From assembly GCA_041563475.1 (NCBI GenBank), contig JBFFMY010000007.1:9317-73316 (forward strand): a stretch of DNA of 64,000 bases. The letters run 5' to 3'. The notes beneath the pieces are model-generated. The model was not told the origin of the DNA, did no database searches, and saw only the letters and a list, made by a program, of their open reading frames with translations. This DNA comes from CAJXZP01 sp041563475 (GTDB lineage: Bacteria; Bacteroidota; Bacteroidia; Flavobacteriales_G; Salibacteraceae). Shown piece after piece: positions 56,571 through 64,000 of the stretch. How positions within the stretch are numbered: position 1 is the stretch's first letter; each line of letters opens with the position of its first letter. A program made the position numbers and the translations under genes.

Positions 56571-57680
56571 TTAATCGAATATTTCAGAAAGCACTTGTTC
56601 TAATTCTTCTCCGCGTAGGTCTCTAGCCACAATAATGCCGCTTGGGTCTATAAGGAAAGAAGCAGGGATAGCTTGCACTCCATAATCTTTAGAGCCTTGG
56701 GCATCCCAACCTTGTAAATCGCTGGTTTGAACCCATGTTAATTGATCTTGTTCAATCGCACGTACCCATTTCTCTTTACTTTCATCCAGCGAATAGCCAT
56801 AAATTTCAAACCCTTTTGAATTATATTTATCATAAATCCTTTTCAGGTTAGGGTTTTCAGTTCTGCATGGCTTGCACCAAGAAGCCCAAAAGTCCACTAA
56901 AACGTATTGTCCCCTCAAAGAATAAAGCGCTATTGTCTCACCATTAGGCGAAGGAAACTCTAATTCGGGAGCTTCATTTCCAATATTGGCCAAGTTTAAA
57001 TTGCTAATTCTCTCATTTAATAAAGGAAGGAATTTAAAACTTGGATGACTTTTAGAAAGTTCTTCTAATACGAGTTTGTACGAGTCGGGGTCTTCTTCAA
57101 TTTGAAGTTGAGTAACAATAAAATAGGCCGCTATACTACCCGGGTGTTTTTTGATGAACTCCACATTATAGGTATGCTGGTCCGCGTAATTTTGCTTTTG
57201 CAATTCAAATACCTCAAATAGTGCTTTCCCATTTTTGGCAGCCGTGAGATGTTTAATTTCGATTTTCAAACTATCTTGAATAGATGCGTTTCGTGTAATC
57301 TGTCTGGATACCTCACTGATTAATTTCGATTCTTCCGACCCTTCAATGTAATATCCAGTAACATCGGTTCCATTTGCTTCCATATGAATGTGTTCCCCCT
57401 TCTGAAGCGTGAATGTGATGAATTGATTAAAGCCAATAACTAATCTGTAGAGTTGCAGTTCATCCACTGATGGTGTAAATAAGAAATAACCGTCTTCCTG
57501 AACCGTGGTGGTGTCAATAGCAATAATCCCATCAGGAGTTTGCTCAGCCAAAATTATTTCTTGGCCACTTATGTTATCTAAGTATCCTGTAACTGAGGTT
57601 TCGTAACTTTCTTCTGGGGAGGGTCCTTGGCATGATGTTAAACCAACAAGTAGGATAAATAGATAGATTGCATGTTTCAT
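56571..57680 (-). CDS. DUF4369-TlpA thiol-disulfide reductase lipoprotein
   Basis: 369 residues. Lipoprotein signal MKHAIYLFILLVGLTSC (Cys17), an N-terminal DUF4369-like beta domain (about 25-110), a helical linker, and a C-terminal thioredoxin domain (about 230-369) with WCKPC and cis-proline AIPASFLID. This architecture is a common Bacteroidota envelope redox protein. It lies 11 bases after gatB on the same strand and is a longer relative of the TlpA protein at 6404-6988. Confidence 0.9.
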   Translation of the reverse strand: MKHAIYLFILLVGLTSCQGPSPEESYETSVTGYLDNISGQEIILAEQTPDGIIAIDTTTVQEDGYFLFTPSVDELQLYRLVIGFNQFITFTLQKGEHIHMEANGTDVTGYYIEGSEESKLISEVSRQITRNASIQDSLKIEIKHLTAAKNGKALFEVFELQKQNYADQHTYNVEFIKKHPGSIAAYFIVTQLQIEEDPDSYKLVLEELSKSHPSFKFLPLLNERISNLNLANIGNEAPELEFPSPNGETIALYSLRGQYVLVDFWASWCKPCRTENPNLKRIYDKYNSKGFEIYGYSLDESKEKWVRAIEQDQLTWVQTSDLQGWDAQGSKDYGVQAIPASFLIDPSGIIVARDLRGEELEQVLSEIFD

Positions 57681-57691
57681 AAAATTAATTT

Positions 57692-59149
57692 TTACGATTT
57701 CAACTTTTTCATCAATAACTGATTCGTTTTTTTAGGATCCGCTTTTCCCTTTGAGGCCTTCATAATTTGTCCCATGAAAAAACCAATTAATTTCATTTCG
57801 CCCCCTTTGATTCTTGCTGTTTCATCCGGGAATTGATTGAAAACGGTATCAATAACTAAATCCAATTCATCTGAATTACTATTTTGAATTAAATCCAATG
57901 AAGTAGCTAAATCTATTGGCGATTTAACTGGGTTTTCTTCGAGAGCCGGGAATAATTTTCCAGAAGCTGAGGAATGACTAATTTGATTACTGTCAATTAG
58001 GGATATTATCTCTGCAATTTGTTCTGGTGTAATTTTAAATTCAGTAATGGGAATACCGAATTTATTTAAATGAGATTTCACCTCACCCATTAACCAATTC
58101 GCTGCCGATTTATAATTGTTTGTTTGTTTGATGATAGCATCGTAAAACTGACTAATTTCTCTTGATTCAATAATATTCAACGCATCGTATTCGCTTAAGC
58201 CGTATTCTGAAATATATCTTTTTAAAAGTGTATTCGGAAGCGTAGGCATGTCTGCTTTGACCGATTCAATTTTTTCTGGTGAAACAATATATGGAAGTAA
58301 ATCTGGTTCTGGGAAATAGCGGTAATCATTTACACCCTCTTTTCCTCTCATTGCAATTGTTATTCCGGAGGTTGCATCAAACCCTCTGGTTTCTGAATGT
58401 ATAGTTTCGTTCTTTTCAACCAATTCAATTTGACGATTTATTTCAAAGTCGATCGCACGTTTTACGCTACGCATTGAGTTCATATTTTTAACCTCTACCT
58501 TTTCGCCAAATTCTTTAGCGTCTAGTTTCATTACGCTAATATTGGCATCACAACGCATCGAACCTTCCTCCATATTTCCATCACAAATATCTAGATAACG
58601 TACTAGTTTACGCATTTCCATTAGGTATTCGTAGGCTTCATCTGCGGATGCAATTTCAGGTTCCGTAACAATTTCTATTAATGGAACCCCTGCACGATTT
58701 AAATCTACTAACGAATTAAAAGGGTCAATGTCGTGGATGCTTTTTCCAGAGTCTTCCTCGATGTGAATTCGAGTTAGACCAATTTTTTTTGTCTTTCCTT
58801 CCGGTAGTCTGATTTCAACAAAGCCACCCGTACAAATCGGGGTGTCAAATTGCGTGATTTGATACCCCTTGGGTAAATCGGCATAAAAATAGTTTTTCCG
58901 AGAAAATTCGTTGTATTCGGTTATGTTGCAATCACATGCAATACCTAGCTTAATACCAAAGTCAATACTTTTTTGATTCAATCTAGGGAGGGTTCCAGGA
59001 TGGCCTAATGAAATCACGCTGACCAAAGAGTTGGGTGATTCACCGTATTGATTTGGATCCGAGGAAAATGCCTTACTATTGGTTTTTAATTGGGCATGAA
59101 TTTCAAGTCCAATTACTGCTTTATATTTATTCCGTATTTCTTCGTTCAT
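57692..59149 (-). CDS. gatB: Asp-tRNA(Asn)/Glu-tRNA(Gln) amidotransferase subunit B
   Basis: 485 residues. GatB kinase/cradle domain (VIGLEIHAQLKTNSKAFS, LGHPGTLPRLN, YFYADLPKGYQITQFD, RIHIEEDSGKS, DLNRAGVPLIEIVTEPE, GSMRCDANISV) followed by the helical tail/YqeY domain ending GKADPKKTNQLLMKKL. It amidates misacylated tRNA together with GatA and GatC, which are not in the window. Confidence 0.97.
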   Translation of the reverse strand: MNEEIRNKYKAVIGLEIHAQLKTNSKAFSSDPNQYGESPNSLVSVISLGHPGTLPRLNQKSIDFGIKLGIACDCNITEYNEFSRKNYFYADLPKGYQITQFDTPICTGGFVEIRLPEGKTKKIGLTRIHIEEDSGKSIHDIDPFNSLVDLNRAGVPLIEIVTEPEIASADEAYEYLMEMRKLVRYLDICDGNMEEGSMRCDANISVMKLDAKEFGEKVEVKNMNSMRSVKRAIDFEINRQIELVEKNETIHSETRGFDATSGITIAMRGKEGVNDYRYFPEPDLLPYIVSPEKIESVKADMPTLPNTLLKRYISEYGLSEYDALNIIESREISQFYDAIIKQTNNYKSAANWLMGEVKSHLNKFGIPITEFKITPEQIAEIISLIDSNQISHSSASGKLFPALEENPVKSPIDLATSLDLIQNSNSDELDLVIDTVFNQFPDETARIKGGEMKLIGFFMGQIMKASKGKADPKKTNQLLMKKLKS

Positions 59150-59174
59150 TGATCCAAATAATTTGGGTGCAAAT

Positions 59175-59990
59175 TTAATCTATCGCCTTAACTAATTCGG
59201 TAACCAACAATACAAGATTTTCCTCATTTTGTTTCGCATTATCCATTACTTCTTGGTGTGAAACTTTTTGGATTTTTCCTTCTACACCTAAATCGGTTAT
59301 TACCGAGATACCAAAACACTTTATTCCTGCATGATGCGCTGTTATAACTTCAGGTACTGTGGACATTCCAACCGCGTCTGCTCCAATTATCGATAAGTAT
59401 TTGTATTCAGCTGGTGTTTCAAATGTTGGTCCTGACAATCCTGCATATACACCTTGGTGGACTTTTATGTTTTTGTTGTTGGCAATTTCCAAGGCTTTAT
59501 TGATGTATTTCCGGTAATAGGTTTCACTCATATCTGGAAACCGAGGACCTAGAGCGTCAATATTAGGTCCTATTAAAGGATTGGTGGGAAACAAATTTAT
59601 GTGGTCGTTAATAATCATTAAGTCGCCAATTTCAAAGTTTGGACTCAATCCGCCAGCGGCATTGGACACGATTAGAGAGGTGACTCCCATCATTTTCATC
59701 ACGCGAATAGGAAATGCTACTCGATTCATATCGTAACCTTCATAAAAATGAAATCGACCTTGCATCATAATTACTTCCACACCATCCATCTTCCCAATTA
59801 ATAATCGGCCGGCATGGCCACTTACTGTAGATGTCGGGAAATATGGTATATTGTGATAATCAATGTTACTTTCAATTTCTATGGAATTTGCCATATTACC
59901 AAGTCCAGAGCCCAAAATAATCCCGATTTTTGGAGATAAACTAGTTTGACTTTTAATAAATTCAGCAGCTTCGTTATACTTTTCTAACAT
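59175..59990 (-). CDS. Purine nucleoside phosphorylase (trimeric type)
   Basis: 271 residues. Phosphate-binding GIILGSGLGNMA, STVSGHAGRLL and MQGRFHFYEGYDM; base-site SNAAGGLSPNFEIGDLMIINDHIN and AGLSGPTFETPAEYKYLSIIGADAVGMSTVPEV (about 182-214). These define the NP-I family, trimeric PunA/DeoD2 branch, which splits inosine and guanosine. The start overlaps the lpxK stop by 17 bases, so translation may be coupled. Confidence 0.95.
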   Translation of the reverse strand: MLEKYNEAAEFIKSQTSLSPKIGIILGSGLGNMANSIEIESNIDYHNIPYFPTSTVSGHAGRLLIGKMDGVEVIMMQGRFHFYEGYDMNRVAFPIRVMKMMGVTSLIVSNAAGGLSPNFEIGDLMIINDHINLFPTNPLIGPNIDALGPRFPDMSETYYRKYINKALEIANNKNIKVHQGVYAGLSGPTFETPAEYKYLSIIGADAVGMSTVPEVITAHHAGIKCFGISVITDLGVEGKIQKVSHQEVMDNAKQNEENLVLLVTELVKAID

Positions 59991-61002
59991 GTTCTATAAG
60001 GTATTGTGAAAATTCATTTTCCTCCTGGAATAAGAATTCAATTTGAATAGGAATTTCGTACGCATGGATATCTTTATTTTCAATTAATGGCTTCAGTTTA
60101 ACAGCATCTTTTGAAGTGGTTACTAGAACTGAATTTTTACCTGCGTTTTTAAGCTTTTCCTCCACTAATAATACGTCCAAATCTGTGTAGTTATGATGGT
60201 CTGCAAATTTCATTAACTGAACTTCAGTACCCATTTTTTCAAGGTGATCTTTCAAGGGTAAAGGGTTTACAACTCCAGTAACCAAAACAATAGTTTGGTT
60301 GTTTTGCCATGGTTCGACTCCACAGATTATTTTCGGTTTTAAGTATTTGATACAAGAGAAATAAACTTTTTGTTGAGGTTTAGGCCCAATTTTTCCTGTA
60401 ATTATTTTCTTTTCTAAAAAGCCTAAATCAGCCGGGCATTTGGATACAATTATAATATCCGCTCTATTTTTATTGGAAGAAGCTTCTCGAAGGTCACCTG
60501 CAGGAAGTACAAAGTCATCGTAAAACATCTTAGAATAAGTTGTAAGTAAAATGTATAAAGAGCCCGTTATTTTACGATGTTGAAATGCATCATCCAGAAT
60601 AATAACCTCTGGTTTTTTAGTTTGAATTAATTCATTTACCCCATTTGTTCTATCCTCACAAACAGCTACATCAATTCCCGAAACAGAATTAAAAATTTGC
60701 AATGGTTCATCTCCAATTTGTTGGCTTGTAGAGGCAGAAGTGGCAGACTGATATCCCTTTGTTTTTCTGCCATAACCACGACTTAAAACCGCAACTGCAA
60801 ATTTTGATTTTAGAAAATTAGCCATGAATTCCGTGTGAGGAGTTTTCCCAGTACCTCCGATGGCTAAATTGCCAATTACGATTATTGGAATATCAAATGA
60901 AGAGGAGCTTAAAATCTTTTTGTTGTACAAAAAGTTTTTAAATCTGGTAATGCAATCATAAAAAATTGCAAATGGAAAAAGTGCTAATCTGGCCTTTGAC
61001 AT
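59974..61002 (-). CDS. lpxK: Tetraacyldisaccharide 4'-kinase (lipid A synthesis)
   Basis: 342 residues from ATG 61002 (MSKARLALFPFAIFYDCI); this fits the family beginning better than a start 72 bases upstream. An N-terminal membrane-associated helix is followed by Walker A GGTGKTPH, VLSRGYGRKTKGY, the Walker B-like VIILDDAFQHRKI and the VLVTTSKDAVKL segment. It phosphorylates the lipid A disaccharide on the inner membrane, implying an outer membrane with lipopolysaccharide. Confidence 0.94.
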   Translation of the reverse strand: MSKARLALFPFAIFYDCITRFKNFLYNKKILSSSSFDIPIIVIGNLAIGGTGKTPHTEFMANFLKSKFAVAVLSRGYGRKTKGYQSATSASTSQQIGDEPLQIFNSVSGIDVAVCEDRTNGVNELIQTKKPEVIILDDAFQHRKITGSLYILLTTYSKMFYDDFVLPAGDLREASSNKNRADIIIVSKCPADLGFLEKKIITGKIGPKPQQKVYFSCIKYLKPKIICGVEPWQNNQTIVLVTGVVNPLPLKDHLEKMGTEVQLMKFADHHNYTDLDVLLVEEKLKNAGKNSVLVTTSKDAVKLKPLIENKDIHAYEIPIQIEFLFQEENEFSQYLIEHVRKV

Positions 61003-61093
61003 GGGGAGCGAAATTAACCATTCTTGCTCAATTTGAGTCAATTTGCAGTTCCGAAAAATATGGTTTAAACACACATTACTAATGAATAAATGA

Positions 61094-61101
61094 TAGTTTT
61101 G
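61094..61101 (+). promoter_or_regulatory. Candidate -7 element for the NIF3-family gene
   Basis: TAGTTTTG, a full TAnnTTTG match, 25 bases before ATG 61126 in the divergent gap with lpxK. No -33 TTG at the normal distance. Confidence 0.42.
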
Positions 61102-61125
61102 GATAAGTGAAAAAACACTTTATTT

Positions 61126-62223
61126 ATGGTTAAAGTAAAAGATGTTACGCAGTATCTAGAGGAGATAGCACCTTTGTCATTACAAGAAAGTTATGATAAT
61201 GCCGGACTAATAGTGGGTAACCCTAATGTGGCGGTTACCGGGGTGCTTGTTTGTTTGGATAGCGTTGAAGCTACTGTTGAAGAAGCAAAGCGATTGGGAG
61301 CGAATTTAATTATCGCACACCATCCAATAGTGTTTAAAGGACTTAAAAGATTAAATGGGTCTAATTATGTGGAGCGAACAGTTATAAAGGCGATTCAAAA
61401 TGATATTGCTATTTACGCAATTCACACCAATTTGGATAGCGTTCCCAATGGGGTGAATAGCATAATTGCCCATAAGTTAGGGTTGAAAAATGTACGTGTT
61501 TTGAGTCCGCAAGAATCGGGGATGAAAAAGTTAGTGAGCTTTTGTCCTCCTAATCATACCAATGGTGTTCTTGAGGCGCTATTTAATGCAGGAGCAGGTG
61601 AAATAGGTAATTATTCACATTGCAGCTTTTCAAATGTAGGGGAAGGAACTTTCAAACCAAATCAAGGTGCAAATCCATTTTTGGGTGAGGTGGGTCAATT
61701 GCATGCAGATAAGGAAATGAAAATTGAAGTGATTTTTTCAAACCATTTAAAGAATCCTGTTATTGCCGCTTTAAAAAAGGCACATCCGTATGAAGAAGTT
61801 GCGTATGAAATTTATCAATTGGAAAACGCAAATTCCGATATAGGGTTTGGAGCCATTGGAGATTTGGAAATGGACACAGATACCTTAGGTTTTTTAGGGG
61901 ATATTAAGAGAGTGATGAAGGCTGGTGTGGTTAAATATACTTCTATTCAAAAAACCACGATAAAACGGGTCGCAATATGTGGTGGGTCGGGGAGTTTTTT
62001 GCTTTCAGCGGCAAAAAATGCTGGCGCTGAATTATTTTTAACGTCAGATTTCAAGTATCACGAGTTTTTTGATGCTGAAAATCAAATAGTTATTGCAGAT
62101 ATTGGACACTATGAAAGTGAACAGTACACAAGTACGTTAATAGCTGATTTTCTTACACAAAAATTTTCTACATTTGCAGTCCGAGTTTCGGAAATAAATA
62201 CCAATCCGGTTAATTATTTATAA
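61126..62223 (+). CDS. NIF3/YqfO-family dinuclear metal-centre protein
   Basis: 365 residues. Metal-site motifs are IIAHHPIVFKGLKRL (paired His), IYAIHTNLDSVPNGVN and ADIGHYESEQYT (His/Glu). A central insert (about 135-235) with HPYEEVAYEIYQLEN matches the CutA1-like domain of the long YqfO form. GTP cyclohydrolase-like activity has been proposed for the family but the physiological role is unsettled. Three bases before the next gene, so co-transcribed. Confidence 0.93.
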   Translation: MVKVKDVTQYLEEIAPLSLQESYDNAGLIVGNPNVAVTGVLVCLDSVEATVEEAKRLGANLIIAHHPIVFKGLKRLNGSNYVERTVIKAIQNDIAIYAIHTNLDSVPNGVNSIIAHKLGLKNVRVLSPQESGMKKLVSFCPPNHTNGVLEALFNAGAGEIGNYSHCSFSNVGEGTFKPNQGANPFLGEVGQLHADKEMKIEVIFSNHLKNPVIAALKKAHPYEEVAYEIYQLENANSDIGFGAIGDLEMDTDTLGFLGDIKRVMKAGVVKYTSIQKTTIKRVAICGGSGSFLLSAAKNAGAELFLTSDFKYHEFFDAENQIVIADIGHYESEQYTSTLIADFLTQKFSTFAVRVSEINTNPVNYL

Positions 62224-62226
62224 AGT

Positions 62227-63012
62227 ATGGCTAAAGCAGTGAAAGAACCTAGACTGATGACAGTTGAGGAAAAACTAAGATCACTTTACAGGTTGCAATT
62301 AATCGATTCTCAAATCGATAGGATTAGAACCATTAGAGGGGAGCTTCCTATTCAAATTCAAGATTTAGAAGATGATATTGCGGGTTTAGAAACGCGTATC
62401 GCAAAAATGAATGAAGAGAAAGCCGAATTAGAGCATTCTATACAGGAAAAAGGAATACATATCAAAGAATCGGAAGCAGCTATTTTAAAATATAAAGAGC
62501 AGCAAAACGATGTGAGAAATAATCGTGAGTATGATTCACTTTCAAAAGAAATTGAGTTCCAAGAGTTAGAAATTCAACTTTCTGAAAAAAGAATTCGCGA
62601 AGCGAAAGCTAGAATAGCGAGTAAGGAAGAAGTTTTAGAAACGGCAACTGCTGAGTTGACGGAAAGCAAAAAAGAACTTCAACATAAAAAAGATGAATTG
62701 GGCGGTATTGTTGGAGAAACTGAAACTGAAGAAGTTCAGCTTCGTGCAATGTCGGTTGAGGCAGAAAAAAGTATTGAAGAACGTTTATTAAAAGCGTATC
62801 AAAGAATTCGTGGGAAAGTTAGAAATGGTTTAGCGGTAGTTGCAATTGATAGAGCTTCTGCAGGTGGATCTTTTATTCAAATACCACCACAAAGAATTTT
62901 GGATGTTGGGGCCCGTAAGAAAATTATCGTGGATGAGCATTCAGGAAGAATTTTGGTTGACCAAGATTTGGCTTTTGAAGAACAAGAAAAATTTCAAAAA
63001 TTAATAGGTTAA
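62227..63012 (+). CDS. Coiled-coil protein of the C4 zinc-ribbon family, zinc ligands lost
   Basis: 261 residues. A long antiparallel coiled coil (about 35-180, DRIRTIRGELPIQIQDLEDD onward) ends in the family's C-terminal module, recognisable by IPPQRILDVGARKKIIVDEH and SGRILVDQDL. In related proteins this module has two CxxC pairs; here they read SAGGS and DEHS, so no cysteine ligand remains. It probably acts with the NIF3 protein encoded just upstream, a pairing seen widely. Molecular role unknown. Confidence 0.88.
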   Translation: MAKAVKEPRLMTVEEKLRSLYRLQLIDSQIDRIRTIRGELPIQIQDLEDDIAGLETRIAKMNEEKAELEHSIQEKGIHIKESEAAILKYKEQQNDVRNNREYDSLSKEIEFQELEIQLSEKRIREAKARIASKEEVLETATAELTESKKELQHKKDELGGIVGETETEEVQLRAMSVEAEKSIEERLLKAYQRIRGKVRNGLAVVAIDRASAGGSFIQIPPQRILDVGARKKIIVDEHSGRILVDQDLAFEEQEKFQKLIG

Positions 63013-63027
63013 ATACCTTATATATTT

Positions 63028-63060
63028 AAAAAGCCTCTGATTACTCAGAGGCTTTTTTTT
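63028..63060. terminator. Bidirectional terminator between convergent genes
   Basis: 13-bp perfect stem (63028-63040 aaaaagcctctga with 63045-63057), loop ttac, T8 on the plus side and an A run on the other. Confidence 0.9.
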
Positions 63061-63063
63061 CGC

Positions 63064-63975
63064 CTATTTTTTTGGGGTTGCAGCGCCAGAAGACGCATTA
63101 TTTTGTTTGGGCGTATACCCAGAACCACTGGAAGACCCACCATTTGCATTTCCGCTACTTTTTGGAGGGGAGTATCCAGAAGTGCTTGAATTATAGCTGG
63201 GTTTAGGTGCGTATTTATTTGACTGCCAATTAGAACGAGGAGCGCCAGAATTGCTTGGATACGCATATACTGCGGGAGCTGATTTAGGAGATCTATAGTA
63301 CCCATTTTGATTAATCGATTTTTCTTTTGACGTGTAGTTATACACCTCGTTATAATTAAAATTGATTCGAACCTTGGTCGATTTTTTAGATTTTTCAACC
63401 GGCTTGGCATATATGATTTTGTTGGGGTTGGTCCAACTTTGGTTTGTTTCCTGTTGACTAATTCCCATTTGTTGAAAAGGATCAATATTTGAGAAATTTT
63501 GTTTGGGATAGTTAAAATCTTGGGTTCCGTCTCCTGTTCCTGTTGGAAAAGTTCCCCAGTACCATCCATGAGAATATTGCGAATAATAATAACCGTTGTA
63601 GAAGCCAGAAGATAAACTAGGATACAAATAATTATTATTTACGCCTATATAATTCGGGTTTAAGTAACAGAAATTAGAATATTCATTAAAATAATTACCG
63701 TAGGTAAGGCTCAATGAAAATGCTGGAACAAGGTATTGGCTAATTTTTAATTTATTTGTGGTTGAACCAGAAGAAGGAATAGTATTGTTGAGAGCTTTTA
63801 ATGAATTATAACCTTCATAATAAAAATCCGTGAATTCTTTGTTGTTAAAACTAGGTTTATCCGGTAATCCATTCACCGCCAAAAATGAAGGCTGGTATAT
63901 GATATGTTGTGTTTGAGAGCAAGAAAATAATAGAAAGCTCACAATTACACTTAGGAAGAATACTTGTTTTTTCAT
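63064..63975 (-). CDS. Hypothetical lipoprotein with Ser/Gly/Asn/Tyr-rich tail
   Basis: 303 residues. Lipoprotein signal MKKQVFFLSVIVSFLLFSC (lipobox LFSC), then a Tyr/Asn-rich region (residues about 90-150, with NYIGVNNNYLYPSL and YNGYYYSQYSHGWYWG) and a C-terminal low-complexity Ser/Gly/Pro/Lys tail (about 225-303). I recognise no domain. The composition suggests a surface-exposed, possibly structural or adhesive protein. A 174-codon frame overlapping it on the same strand lacks any recognisable protein features. Confidence 0.75.
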   Translation of the reverse strand: MKKQVFFLSVIVSFLLFSCSQTQHIIYQPSFLAVNGLPDKPSFNNKEFTDFYYEGYNSLKALNNTIPSSGSTTNKLKISQYLVPAFSLSLTYGNYFNEYSNFCYLNPNYIGVNNNYLYPSLSSGFYNGYYYSQYSHGWYWGTFPTGTGDGTQDFNYPKQNFSNIDPFQQMGISQQETNQSWTNPNKIIYAKPVEKSKKSTKVRINFNYNEVYNYTSKEKSINQNGYYRSPKSAPAVYAYPSNSGAPRSNWQSNKYAPKPSYNSSTSGYSPPKSSGNANGGSSSGSGYTPKQNNASSGAATPKK

Positions 63976-64000
63976 ATTCTGAAATTTGTTTATTCATTGC

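Noticed and set aside
63045..63569. 174-codon minus-strand frame overlapping the hypothetical lipoprotein
   Set aside because: It is an alternative frame of a low-complexity gene; the other frame has a lipoprotein signal and starts in the right place.
1..64000. tRNA, rRNA, CRISPR arrays, insertion sequences or prophage genes
   Set aside because: None was recognisable: no transposase or integrase frames, no regular spacer-repeat pattern and no cloverleaf I could find by eye.

Overview
The window looks like chromosomal DNA from a free-living member of the Bacteroidota, most likely order Flavobacteriales (a Crocinitomicaceae/Cryomorphaceae-like lineage is my guess, not proven). The evidence is low GC, six proteins ending in type IX secretion (T9SS) type A sorting domains, lineage-restricted families (DUF4290, GWxTD lipoprotein, DUF4369-TlpA), starts without Shine-Dalgarno sequences, and TAnnTTTG -7 promoter elements in many intergenic gaps. 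I see no rRNA, tRNA, CRISPR array, insertion sequence or prophage.

Layout. 1-11.4 kb, mostly minus strand: a truncated sigma-54 response regulator; an ABC-2 exporter pair with a Ppx/GppA phosphatase; dnaJ-grpE; DUF4290-murA-TlpA lipoprotein; a PcrA/UvrD helicase. 11.6-28.4 kb, plus strand: one continuous str-S10-spc-alpha ribosomal supercluster (rpsL to rplQ, with fusA, secY, infA, rpmJ and rpoA) driven by a good promoter upstream of rpsL and closed by a terminator after rplQ. 28.5-32.4 kb: carA, eno and citrate synthase. 32.6-44.7 kb: an accessory block of secreted beta-propeller, FG-GAP and peptidase genes carrying T9SS signals, plus one propeller-like gene with no signal peptide. 44.7-50.7 kb, minus strand: ung, a BamA/TamA-like barrel, rmuC, GWxTD lipoprotein, rlmB. 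50.8-56.3 kb, plus strand: tiny lipoprotein, YtxJ bacilliredoxin, barrel protein, lipA, giant T9SS propeller. 56.6-61.0 kb, minus strand: lpxK, purine nucleoside phosphorylase, gatB, DUF4369-TlpA. 61.1-64 kb: NIF3-family gene, a zinc-ribbon-family protein that has lost its zinc ligands, and a convergent hypothetical lipoprotein.

The most interesting observation is at 32629-32656. A (TC)6T tract lies inside the signal-peptide codons of a 1.2 kb-codon T9SS propeller gene, and the start codon is out of frame with the rest of the gene. Losing one TC unit (or gaining two) restores a textbook signal peptide fused to the open frame. This looks like a phase-variable surface or secreted protein captured in the OFF state; a sequencing or assembly error is the main alternative. 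The locus and its translationally coupled neighbour are bracketed by two terminators sharing an identical 16-base stem sequence, so the pair may behave as a cassette.

Other departures from textbook forms: MurA with Asp in place of the fosfomycin-target Cys, DnaJ with half its zinc finger, a GAFTSA sigma-54 contact loop, zinc-ligand-free L36/S14/S4, and an FG-GAP protein whose secretion signal follows a long basic amphipathic N-terminus.
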